A DNA stretch of 36,355 nucleotides from Terriglobia bacterium (GTDB taxonomy: Bacteria > Acidobacteriota > Terriglobia > UBA7540): positions 1 to 36,355 of the forward strand of contig JASHTY010000336.1 of NCBI GenBank assembly GCA_030040315.1, given 5' to 3'. The notes under the pieces are model-generated. The model saw nothing but the letters and a program-made list of their open reading frames with translations, was not told where the DNA came from and made no database searches. How positions within the stretch are numbered: the first letter of the stretch is position 1; the number at the start of each line of letters is the position of its first letter. Both the position numbers and the translations under genes were made by a program. Below, piece after piece: positions 25,412 to 32,923 of the stretch.

Positions 25412-26593
25412 ATGCGCCGAGCATTGTTCTTCCTCATTTTTTTCGTCTTCATTCCGGCGGTGGCCTGCCTTGCGGCACAGGACACTACGGAGACCCAGGC
25501 CCAACAGCACTTCCAGGCAGCTCAAGCGGCGGAGAAGAAGGGTGACTATGACCAAGCTATCGCGGAATACCAGGAGATTCTCAAGCTGTACCCGCACCTC
25601 CCGGAGGTCTATAACAACCTCGGACTTGTCTATTACGTTCAGGGGAAAAACGTCGACGCCATTGCGGCGTTTCAACAGGTATTGGCAGTCAAGCCCGATG
25701 CTTTAGGTGCCAACCTCTTCCTCGGCATGGCGTACCTGCGCACCAACCAGTACGAGAAGTCTCTGGCACCGCTTCAGAAAGCGATCGACCTGAATCCCAA
25801 GGATACCCGTCCTTATCTCAACTTGGCCGTCAGCTACTCTGAACTAGGCCGGGACGGGGAGGCCGCACAAGTTCTTGAGAAAGCTGCGGAGTACTCTCCT
25901 GAAGATGCTGAAGTGCAATATCAACTTGGAAGGATTTATACGAAGTTGATGACCAATTCCTATCGAAAGATGGCGACTCTCGGCCCGGACTCCGCGCGCT
26001 ACCACCAAGTCATGGGGAACTCTTTCGAGGCGCGCCGGGACATGCCACACGCCATCCAGGAATACGAAAAAGCCGTGGCCATAGGTCCAAGCATCCCTGG
26101 CGTACACTACTCGCTGGGGAGCGCTTATTGGAAAGAGAATGAACTCGACAGGGCTGAACACGAATTCAAAGAAGAGCTTAAACTTTCTCCGGAAAATTAC
26201 CTGGCGACCTGGAAATTGGGAAACATCTACCTGATGCGCCAACAATTCGATGAAGCTCTGACCTATTTTCAGAAGGCCCTCCAGCAAAAGCCGGACCTCG
26301 GGCAGGCGCATCGCGATCTGGCCAAGCTGTATCTTCGAGTCCACAAGCCTGATTTGGCGGTGAGCCAACTAAAAATCGTCGCTGAACTTGACCCCACAGA
26401 AGCATCCGCACACTATCTGTTAGCCCAAGCCTATCGTGACCTTGGACGCGCTTCCGATCAGAAAGCGGAGGTGGCCTTGTTCGAGAAGTTGAAGAAGGAC
26501 GAAGAGGAGCGCGCGAAGCCCCCGGAATTATTGGGGACCAGCGCGGCGGACGAGCCGAACGAAGAAAAGACCGAAACCCCTCCAAAGAGGTGA
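25412..26593 (+). CDS. Secreted TPR protein, divergent fourth paralogue
   Basis: This is a TPR scaffold of 393 aa with a signal peptide (ALFFLIFFVFIPAVACLAAQ) and about ten repeats, for example DYDQAIAEYQEILKLYPHLPEVYNNLGLVYYVQGK and LDRAEHEFKEELKLSPENYLATWKLGNIYL. It keeps the layout of the minus-strand trio: a shortened central repeat before LGPDSARYH, then PGVHYSLGSAYW, and a final AHYLLAQAYRDLGR repeat. It ends in an acidic, low-complexity tail. The start is firm because the signal peptide begins at once, although only a weak GGTGA precedes it. It shares a 116 bp divergent promoter region with the trio and is convergent with the receptor gene at 26802. The partner is unknown. Confidence 0.87.
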   Translation: MRRALFFLIFFVFIPAVACLAAQDTTETQAQQHFQAAQAAEKKGDYDQAIAEYQEILKLYPHLPEVYNNLGLVYYVQGKNVDAIAAFQQVLAVKPDALGANLFLGMAYLRTNQYEKSLAPLQKAIDLNPKDTRPYLNLAVSYSELGRDGEAAQVLEKAAEYSPEDAEVQYQLGRIYTKLMTNSYRKMATLGPDSARYHQVMGNSFEARRDMPHAIQEYEKAVAIGPSIPGVHYSLGSAYWKENELDRAEHEFKEELKLSPENYLATWKLGNIYLMRQQFDEALTYFQKALQQKPDLGQAHRDLAKLYLRVHKPDLAVSQLKIVAELDPTEASAHYLLAQAYRDLGRASDQKAEVALFEKLKKDEEERAKPPELLGTSAADEPNEEKTETPPKR

Positions 26594-26694
26594 ATTGTCA
26601 CCCTCGGCCACCGATGGTCCAAGCCCCAGCCAGATTCCATCCTTAACGAGTATAAGAGCTGAATCCTCCACTTTGCGTTAATCCCGGACGCCCA

Positions 26695-26750
26695 GAAAAC
26701 AAAAGGCGACAGAAGAGGTCGGAACTATCTTTCCGCACTCTTCTGTCGCC
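26695..26750 (-). terminator. Rho-independent terminator of the second TonB receptor
   Basis: A perfect 13 bp stem (GGCGACAGAAGAG at 26705-26717 and CTCTTCTGTCGCC at 26738-26750) encloses a loop that has its own CGGAA/TTCCG stem. On the minus strand the stem is followed by TTTTGTTTT, so it terminates the receptor gene ending at 26802. The stem may also slow plus-strand transcripts from the TPR gene. Confidence 0.9.
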
Positions 26751-26801
26751 CGGGAAGAACCACCGAGGAGCGCTCATGATGCGCGCCTCGGTTCTATATC
26801 G

Positions 26802-29800
26802 CTAGTACGTGATCTTCAAGCCAAACTGAATCTCCCGTGGGAAATTCTCCTGGGTTGTGATGTGGCCGAAACCGCCAAGACCGGAGGAAACCTCATTGCC
26901 CTGGAGAATCGAACCGTACTGGTCACCGCCCTGATCGAACCCGAAGACCGTCCGATTGAAGATGTTCAGGAAGTCGGTACGGAATTCGATGTTGACCCTC
27001 TCCTTGATCTGCGTTTTCTTGATGATCGAGATGTCCTCGTCAAGCCAGCCAAAGCCGCGGACGCTGCCGTCAGTGGCCGGTGCATTGCCGAGAGTCCACG
27101 GATCAAGATTGTTGGAGGAAGGATTGGTCCAAGCCGCAACGTTATTCACGGCCCCGTAGTCAACGCCGTTGACTACGCCACCATTCGGGTCCCATTTGCC
27201 TTCCCTGAACGCCTGTGACCGCTTGGGAACGCCGGGCACAATGTTGGGGCGCGTCAGAAAGCTATTGGGACCGGAATAAGGATTCAGGGGATTGTCGCCG
27301 CTGGCGATGATGCTGGGCGGGCCGCTTTGGTAAGTCTGGAACCCCGCAATTTCCCAGCCTCCAACAATCCTTCCGGCCGCGCCACCTTGATTGGCGTACC
27401 TCTTGCCAGGTCCGAAGGGCAATTGGTACTCGTACGACAGCGTCAGGGTTTGCGGATAATCGTTAAGGGCCAGCGACCTCTCTGCCTTGGCGTTATAGAA
27501 GTCCTGGGTAAAGCCGGAGAACTCATTAAATAAGCTTCCAGCATCGGTCATGGTCTTTTCCCAAGTATACGAGGCGAGGAAGGTCAGGCCTTCCGAAAAC
27601 TGCTTTCGAACCTGAACCTGCAGGGCGTTGTAGCTTGAGTTGCCAACGCCTTCGCCAAAATCCCGCATCTGGGAAAGACCCTCTGTGGTGTCAGTCGTGT
27701 ATTGTGGGAAGGGCCGCAAGGCCTGGCCAAGGGTCGCACTGCTTCCCCACACCGACTCAAACCCCTTGAAGGGGGAGTGGTTACCCGTTGTCGGATCGAT
27801 GGGCATGGCCTGCACGATGGGAAGCGCCTGCACGGCCGGGGTTCCTATCGTGCTAAAAAGGTAGTTACCCGGGGTATACGGCGACGTGCTCTGCGCATAC
27901 GTGAAGGCATTCGTGTACTCGGTCGGCATCACATTGGAATTCATCAGCCGGCTGGGAAGATGGGTTCCCTTGGTACCGACATAGGCCACGTCAACAAGAA
28001 TCTTGCCGGGAATCTCCCGCTGCACATCAAAAGTCCAATTCTGGATGGACGGAACCTTATTGTCACCAGGGAATCCTTCGAAGAACGGTCCCTGCCCCAC
28101 TTCATAGGACTGATTGATAAAGGGAGGCAACGGGAATTTGGAGGAGGGCCACCCGCTGCTGAGCTGGAAGACCGGAGTAAGGCCCGAATACCCGCTGACG
28201 ACGTTCTCAGGAAGGGCGTTGGAAGCATTGTAGCCGAGCCGGCCCGCGCCCGACGTGCCGGAAAGTGCGCGCTCAATACCGCCGGCCGTATAGAGGATTC
28301 CGTAGCCGCTCCGGATCACAGTTTTATCATTGAGCATATAGGCAAGACCGAAGCGCGGACCCAAATCCCCCAGTGACGCTGAAACCGGAGAGCGCTGGCC
28401 ACTGCTCGCAAACACCATCGCGCCCCGGATGTTGTACTGGGTATTCATCGCCGTGGGGTTCACCCAGGACAGGGCGTTGTGAGCATCCACATCCGGCCGG
28501 AAGATGTCATAGCGAAGGCCAACGTTGAGGGTCAGCTTGCGGCTGAACTTGTAATCGTCCTGGCCGAAAAAGCCGTAGTAGGCGTAGCGGTCAGCGGCAG
28601 TGACGCCCGTAATGCCCGCCGTGCCCGTACTCACGTCGCCCAACAGGAAGCCCGCCTCACCCATCCCGGTGCACTCGCCGCCGGCGGGGCACGAATCGTT
28701 GTACCACGTGGCCGGACCCGGCAAGGAGGTGGTTCCCTCATCGAAGGTTAGGAAGCTGGATTGGTAGCTGGCGGACCACGCGTTCACCTGGAATTTGGTG
28801 TAGCTCCCGCCAAATTTGAAAGAGTTCTTGCCTTTAATCCAATTCAGGTTGTCAGCAACGTTGAAAACGTTCGTCGAGCCATAACTCTGTCCCTGGGTTG
28901 CGTAGAGGTTGCCCAAGTCGCCGATACTGAGTTCAACGAAAACCGAACCGGGCCCGGTTTGAGGCACACCGTTATAACCGAGCTTCGCCGGCCATCCGGT
29001 TCCCGCCCCGGGGTAGCTCTGGGTTCCCAGGCGGTTAAATCCCACACCCAGATGATTCACCACCGCTGGACTGAAGATGAAGTCATCGCTGAAGCGCGCG
29101 ATATCCTGCTGTGTGTAACTGGTGCCGCCGTTGGTGATCGCGCCGGGCCACTTCGAGCCGGTGGGGTTGTATTCGTTGGACCAGGCGAATTCACCCATGA
29201 TGCGGTCGCGGTTGGAGATGTTATGGTCCATTTTGGCTCCCCACTCCGTGGTGTTTGTCAATGCAGTGTAGGAGGCCAGCCAGTTGTCGATGTATCCGAA
29301 TTCGGTGCCGGCACGCATGCCGCTTTGGGGAAAGTAAGTGAAGATCTTGGCCGCCAATGGGTCAATTCGGCCGGACGGAATGATGTTGGCGGAAGCAGTG
29401 GGTTTTCCCGTCATGGTGTTGTAGCCAAAGCCGTCGCGCAGGATCGCCGCAGCTCCGCTGGTGTTGGTGAGTCCGGTTTCCGGGTCGGCGGCGCCGGCAG
29501 CAACGGTCCGCGTCGTGGCCGGATCGTAGGCTTCGTTCTCATACATCGCACGGCCGATGGCATCGAAGCACTGCGAACTCCCGGTGCCGCAATCGGCAAT
29601 CGGGGTTTGACCCAGGTTGCTCAAATTACCTTGTTGCATGGACACGGTCGGAACTGTGTCTAGGGCGTTGCTCGGCTCGTTGCGAAGACGAAATGCGTGA
29701 TACCAGCCGAAGAAAAATGTCTTGTCACGGCCATTGTAGATGTGAGGAAGCACAACCGGGCCCCCCACGTTGGCGCCAAATTCGTTCTGCTTGTTCACGG

Positions 29801-30653
29801 GAGTTTTGCTGCCCACAGCCTCGCAGGCAAAGAACCCGCACGCATCCGTGGCGTTGTTGCGGACGTACTCGTAACCCTCGCCATGGATCTGGTTCGTCCC
29901 GGACTTCATGGCAAAGCTAACGACGCCCAGCGCCGTTTGACCCAGTTCCGCTTGCGGCAGCAGAGTCATTACTCTAAATTCGCCCACCGAGTCGGGAGGA
30001 AAAGGGAGATCGCCAAATTGCCCGGTCATCATGCCACCTTGGCCGATTTGCATGCCGTCCAGGAAGAATTCAACGGCGCCACTGGGGCTGCCATTGACGG
30101 TGGAGTCCAATTGCCGGCCGGAACCACTGGCCGTGGGTGTTACCGTGCCGCGGCTGACGACGCCCGGGGCGAGGTTGATGTAAAACCCAGGGTTGCGAAT
30201 TTCCGACTGCGATACGATGGGCAATTCCTCGACATCTTGTGAGGTCACCACGGTGTCCTTGGTGGAACTATCGCTGTCAAGAAGCGGCTGGGCTGTCACT
30301 TGGACGGTCTGATTTACGGATCCAAGCTGCATGTGAATATCCAAGGCCACAGTCTGTCCCACTTCCAGGACCAAGCCGCTTTGGAGATATTTTTTGAAGC
30401 CCTGCATCTCGGCCACTACGTCGTATTTGCCCAGATGCAAGAAGGGGATGGTGTATGCGCCTCCCGCGCCGGATGTGGTCTTGGTGGCAACACCAGTTTC
30501 TGTATTGGTGGCGGTCACGGTAACGCCTGCCATCACGGCTCCCGATTGGTCCAGCACGGTTCCCGTGATTGTTCCGCGATCACTTTGTGCCCAAAGCGGG
30601 CACGTAAGGGCTAAAACCACAACAATTACAAATGCAAAAGTACGCCGATTCAT
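26802..30653 (-). CDS. Second Oar-like TonB-dependent outer-membrane receptor
   Basis: This is a 1,283-aa outer-membrane receptor. A signal peptide (TFAFVIVVVLALTCPLWAQ) is followed by a carboxypeptidase-regulatory-like domain (about 25-110: GTITGTVLDQSGAVMAGVTV, YDVVAEMQGFKKYLQ). A plug domain follows (about 120-240, including SGSGRQLDSTVNGSPSGAVEFFLDGM). The long barrel contains typical Oar repeats (ALQVQVRKQFSEGLTFLASYTWEKTM, LSYEYQLPFGPGKRY) and ends FGLKITY with a terminal aromatic residue. It is only distantly similar to the receptor at 17238-20768, so the two probably recognise different ligands. Its ligand is unknown. The CRTAC1-type gene lies 256 bp upstream on the same strand, and a strong terminator lies downstream. 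The start ATG 30653 is consistent with the signal peptide, although the Shine-Dalgarno is not clear-cut. Confidence 0.93.
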   Translation of the reverse strand: MNRRTFAFVIVVVLALTCPLWAQSDRGTITGTVLDQSGAVMAGVTVTATNTETGVATKTTSGAGGAYTIPFLHLGKYDVVAEMQGFKKYLQSGLVLEVGQTVALDIHMQLGSVNQTVQVTAQPLLDSDSSTKDTVVTSQDVEELPIVSQSEIRNPGFYINLAPGVVSRGTVTPTASGSGRQLDSTVNGSPSGAVEFFLDGMQIGQGGMMTGQFGDLPFPPDSVGEFRVMTLLPQAELGQTALGVVSFAMKSGTNQIHGEGYEYVRNNATDACGFFACEAVGSKTPVNKQNEFGANVGGPVVLPHIYNGRDKTFFFGWYHAFRLRNEPSNALDTVPTVSMQQGNLSNLGQTPIADCGTGSSQCFDAIGRAMYENEAYDPATTRTVAAGAADPETGLTNTSGAAAILRDGFGYNTMTGKPTASANIIPSGRIDPLAAKIFTYFPQSGMRAGTEFGYIDNWLASYTALTNTTEWGAKMDHNISNRDRIMGEFAWSNEYNPTGSKWPGAITNGGTSYTQQDIARFSDDFIFSPAVVNHLGVGFNRLGTQSYPGAGTGWPAKLGYNGVPQTGPGSVFVELSIGDLGNLYATQGQSYGSTNVFNVADNLNWIKGKNSFKFGGSYTKFQVNAWSASYQSSFLTFDEGTTSLPGPATWYNDSCPAGGECTGMGEAGFLLGDVSTGTAGITGVTAADRYAYYGFFGQDDYKFSRKLTLNVGLRYDIFRPDVDAHNALSWVNPTAMNTQYNIRGAMVFASSGQRSPVSASLGDLGPRFGLAYMLNDKTVIRSGYGILYTAGGIERALSGTSGAGRLGYNASNALPENVVSGYSGLTPVFQLSSGWPSSKFPLPPFINQSYEVGQGPFFEGFPGDNKVPSIQNWTFDVQREIPGKILVDVAYVGTKGTHLPSRLMNSNVMPTEYTNAFTYAQSTSPYTPGNYLFSTIGTPAVQALPIVQAMPIDPTTGNHSPFKGFESVWGSSATLGQALRPFPQYTTDTTEGLSQMRDFGEGVGNSSYNALQVQVRKQFSEGLTFLASYTWEKTMTDAGSLFNEFSGFTQDFYNAKAERSLALNDYPQTLTLSYEYQLPFGPGKRYANQGGAAGRIVGGWEIAGFQTYQSGPPSIIASGDNPLNPYSGPNSFLTRPNIVPGVPKRSQAFREGKWDPNGGVVNGVDYGAVNNVAAWTNPSSNNLDPWTLGNAPATDGSVRGFGWLDEDISIIKKTQIKERVNIEFRTDFLNIFNRTVFGFDQGGDQYGSILQGNEVSSGLGGFGHITTQENFPREIQFGLKITY

Positions 30654-30797
30654 ACTCCAGATGCCCCCTTTTTCCGGAAATGACTCAATGACCCTTATGT
30701 CTACCCATACAGGCCAAATGCATATTTAAATTTGTACTTGCAATTGCCTTTGTGGCTGCGGCTGCCGTTACTCTTGCCAAAGAATTACGAAACTGGA

Positions 30798-30817
30798 TTT
30801 AGCTAGAAAAAGCTAAA
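30798..30817. promoter_or_regulatory. Inverted repeat in the receptor upstream region
   Basis: TTTAGCT-agaaaa-AGCTAAA is a perfect 7 bp inverted repeat between the CRTAC1-type gene and the receptor, in an A+T-rich stretch. No T-tract follows on the minus strand. It may be an operator or a processed hairpin. Confidence 0.4.
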
Positions 30818-30841
30818 CGATTCATTAAAATCTGGGCGAAC

Positions 30842-30865
30842 ACTAACATGAAGCTATTAGTTAGT
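30842..30865. promoter_or_regulatory. Second inverted repeat in the same gap
   Basis: ACTAAC and GTTAGT form 6 bp arms separated by 12 bases, 25 bases from the preceding repeat. The pair resembles a binding-site array for a dimeric regulator, but no such regulator is identified. Confidence 0.3.
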
Positions 30866-30909
30866 CAAGAAATATTTCCAAGGTCTAAAATGAAGTCCCC
30901 GCAGGAGGC

Positions 30910-32721
30910 TCAATGAGGGTTTTGCCGTTCGAGAGCGGGCATTGATGGATTCCGGTGGATAAGCGGATCCGGTTCGAGCCAGTTTCCCTCGCGGGCAAGA
31001 TAAAAGTTGTTTACGGGCACATTGCGATATCGATCAATTTGGCCGCTGCTCCAGCGAATTTCCACTTGGTCGGCCTGCCGCAAGTCGCCCATTCCCACAT
31101 GGACCCTTAAGTCATTGCCAGAAAGGAAGCTTTCGCTGCTTCTCACCTCGAAAATACGGCGCGCAGAGCCCGTAGTAACCGTTATCCGCGCGCCGATGCC
31201 GCTCCGATTGCTCTTGACGCCTTCGGTTCTGATCATTAGCCAGTTCTTTCGATTCCCTCCGTCGTTCCGCAGAAGCAAGGGGACGTTGTTTTTGTTGATC
31301 ACCAGGACGTCGATGTCGCCGTCGTTGTCGATATCCGCAAACGCCGCCCCTCGACCTGAATACTTGGGCAATTTCCTGAGCCCCGCGGCATCGGAAACAT
31401 CTTCGAATCTCTTACCTTGAATGTTCCGTAACATGTAGTTTGGCTCTGCGAAGCTCTCCTCGGGGTAGACTTTTTCAACCTGCTCGTTGGTATGGCCAAA
31501 GGTAATCCACAAGTCCAGCCAGCCGTCGTTATCAAAATCGAAGAATTTTGTCCCCCAGGCGCAATAATCATATCCGAGGTGGGACAGCCCGGCAGCCTCG
31601 GTAGTATCTTCAAATACGTGGCCGCCGCGGTTGGCGTACAAAGTGTTGCCCTGGCGAATCCAATTGGCAACAAACACGTCTAATAAGCCGTCGTTATTGT
31701 AGTCGCCAACTGTCACACCCATCGTCCCGTGATTGTTCCCGGAACCATCCACGGCAAGGCCCGAATCGAAGCTCGCATCCTTGAAGGTGCCGTCCCCGTT
31801 GTTGATGTAAAAGAAATTCGGTCCGACATCGTTGACCTGGTAAATGTCCTGCAATCCCCGATTGTCAAAGTCGCTGAAAACAACCCCGAATCCCCGGCCT
31901 GTCTCCTTGCGAATCAATCCTGCTTTCTGCGTAACGTCGGTGAATGTTCCATCGTGGTTGTTGTGATACAAGGTAGCCTGCTCGCCCTCATAAACATCCG
32001 GCGGGCACGCTATAGGAACCGTCTTGAATATGCAGGGATGCGGCTCATTGGGACGCGGACCGGGATGCAGTGGATCCATCTTGACGAAATTGGTCACATA
32101 CAGATCCAAATAGCCGTCGTTGTCATAATCACCGAATGCTGCGCCCATGCTCCACTTCGGGATATCCCATTTCGGGCCGGCCACTCCGGCCTTGTCCGTG
32201 ACATCCGTAAACGTGCCGTCGCCGTTGTTCCGGTATAGCTTATTCGGGCCCAAGCCGGTCACATAGAGATCAGGGTGACCATCGTTGTCGTAGTCGCCGA
32301 CCGCACAGCCACTATGCCAGCCCGACGCCCCTAAATGTGCTTGCCGGGTTACGTTCGTGAATGTCCCGTCACCGTTATTCCGCAGAAGGTAATCGTGCGG
32401 TGGAGTCCCCGCCGCCTCCAACTTTCTTGACGAACCATTGACCAGATAAATATCCTGGTAGCCGTCTTGGTTGTAGTCGAAAAAACAGGCTCCCTCTCCG
32501 TTCACCTCAGTGAGGTAATCGCTTGCCTCATCGCCGCAAATAATCTTCATGGTAAGGCCGGCTTGGCGCGTGATGTCCGTAAACGTGGGCAAAGGAATCG
32601 CGCCCGAGTCGAAGGCCTTTTCCTGGGAATTCGCAGGCATGCGGGCTTGGAGGGTGATGAACGCGATGGCCGCGAGCATGCATCCCCAGATAATCGATAG
32701 CCGTTTGTTACCGGTCTGCAT
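30910..32721 (-). CDS. CRTAC1-type FG-GAP/ASPIC-UnbV secreted protein
   Basis: This is an exported beta-propeller protein. An N-terminal hydrophobic segment (LSIIWGCMLAAIAFITLQA) is followed by seven FG-GAP/VCBS repeats with calcium-binding DxDxDGxxD loops: FDYNQDGYQDIYLV, GDYDNDGHPDLYV, GDYDNDGYLDLYV, SDFDNRGLQDIYQV, GDYNNDGLLDVFV, FDFDNDGWLDLWI and ADIDNDGDIDVLV. The fourth loop has Arg in place of Asp. The C-terminus (about 500-580: SARRIFEVRSSESFLSGNDLRVHVGMG, VEIRWSSGQIDRY) is the UnbV/ASPIC domain. The family's biochemical role is not established; in Acidobacteriota such genes often sit near TonB receptors and TPR genes, as here. The ORF track begins at TTG 32724; I prefer ATG 32721, the next codon. 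It lies 202 bp downstream of the GH127-like gene. Confidence 0.9.
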   Translation of the reverse strand: MQTGNKRLSIIWGCMLAAIAFITLQARMPANSQEKAFDSGAIPLPTFTDITRQAGLTMKIICGDEASDYLTEVNGEGACFFDYNQDGYQDIYLVNGSSRKLEAAGTPPHDYLLRNNGDGTFTNVTRQAHLGASGWHSGCAVGDYDNDGHPDLYVTGLGPNKLYRNNGDGTFTDVTDKAGVAGPKWDIPKWSMGAAFGDYDNDGYLDLYVTNFVKMDPLHPGPRPNEPHPCIFKTVPIACPPDVYEGEQATLYHNNHDGTFTDVTQKAGLIRKETGRGFGVVFSDFDNRGLQDIYQVNDVGPNFFYINNGDGTFKDASFDSGLAVDGSGNNHGTMGVTVGDYNNDGLLDVFVANWIRQGNTLYANRGGHVFEDTTEAAGLSHLGYDYCAWGTKFFDFDNDGWLDLWITFGHTNEQVEKVYPEESFAEPNYMLRNIQGKRFEDVSDAAGLRKLPKYSGRGAAFADIDNDGDIDVLVINKNNVPLLLRNDGGNRKNWLMIRTEGVKSNRSGIGARITVTTGSARRIFEVRSSESFLSGNDLRVHVGMGDLRQADQVEIRWSSGQIDRYRNVPVNNFYLAREGNWLEPDPLIHRNPSMPALERQNPH

Positions 32722-32923
32722 CAAAACCCGTAGATTGGAGGCTCAAAGATCCACGTCAGTATAGCCCAAGCGTCGGAGGTCGGAGGTGTGGCCTGCGAGG
32801 TTTCAGATCAGTGATGACGTAGCTTCAGGCGTGTCGCCAGCGACCAGCGAAAACGCGTGCATTACGGATGCCGCCGGGAATTCCTCTCGGTTTCAATAAA
32901 GCTCTTGGGGAACTGACCTGCAC

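Noticed and set aside
28761-29663. 300-aa plus-strand ORF
   Set aside because: It is a shadow antisense to the second TonB receptor, which has clear domain structure across this stretch.
32760-32790. Short tandem repeat GTCGGAG x2
   Set aside because: Two 7-base copies in a G-rich gap are not enough to support a functional repeat.
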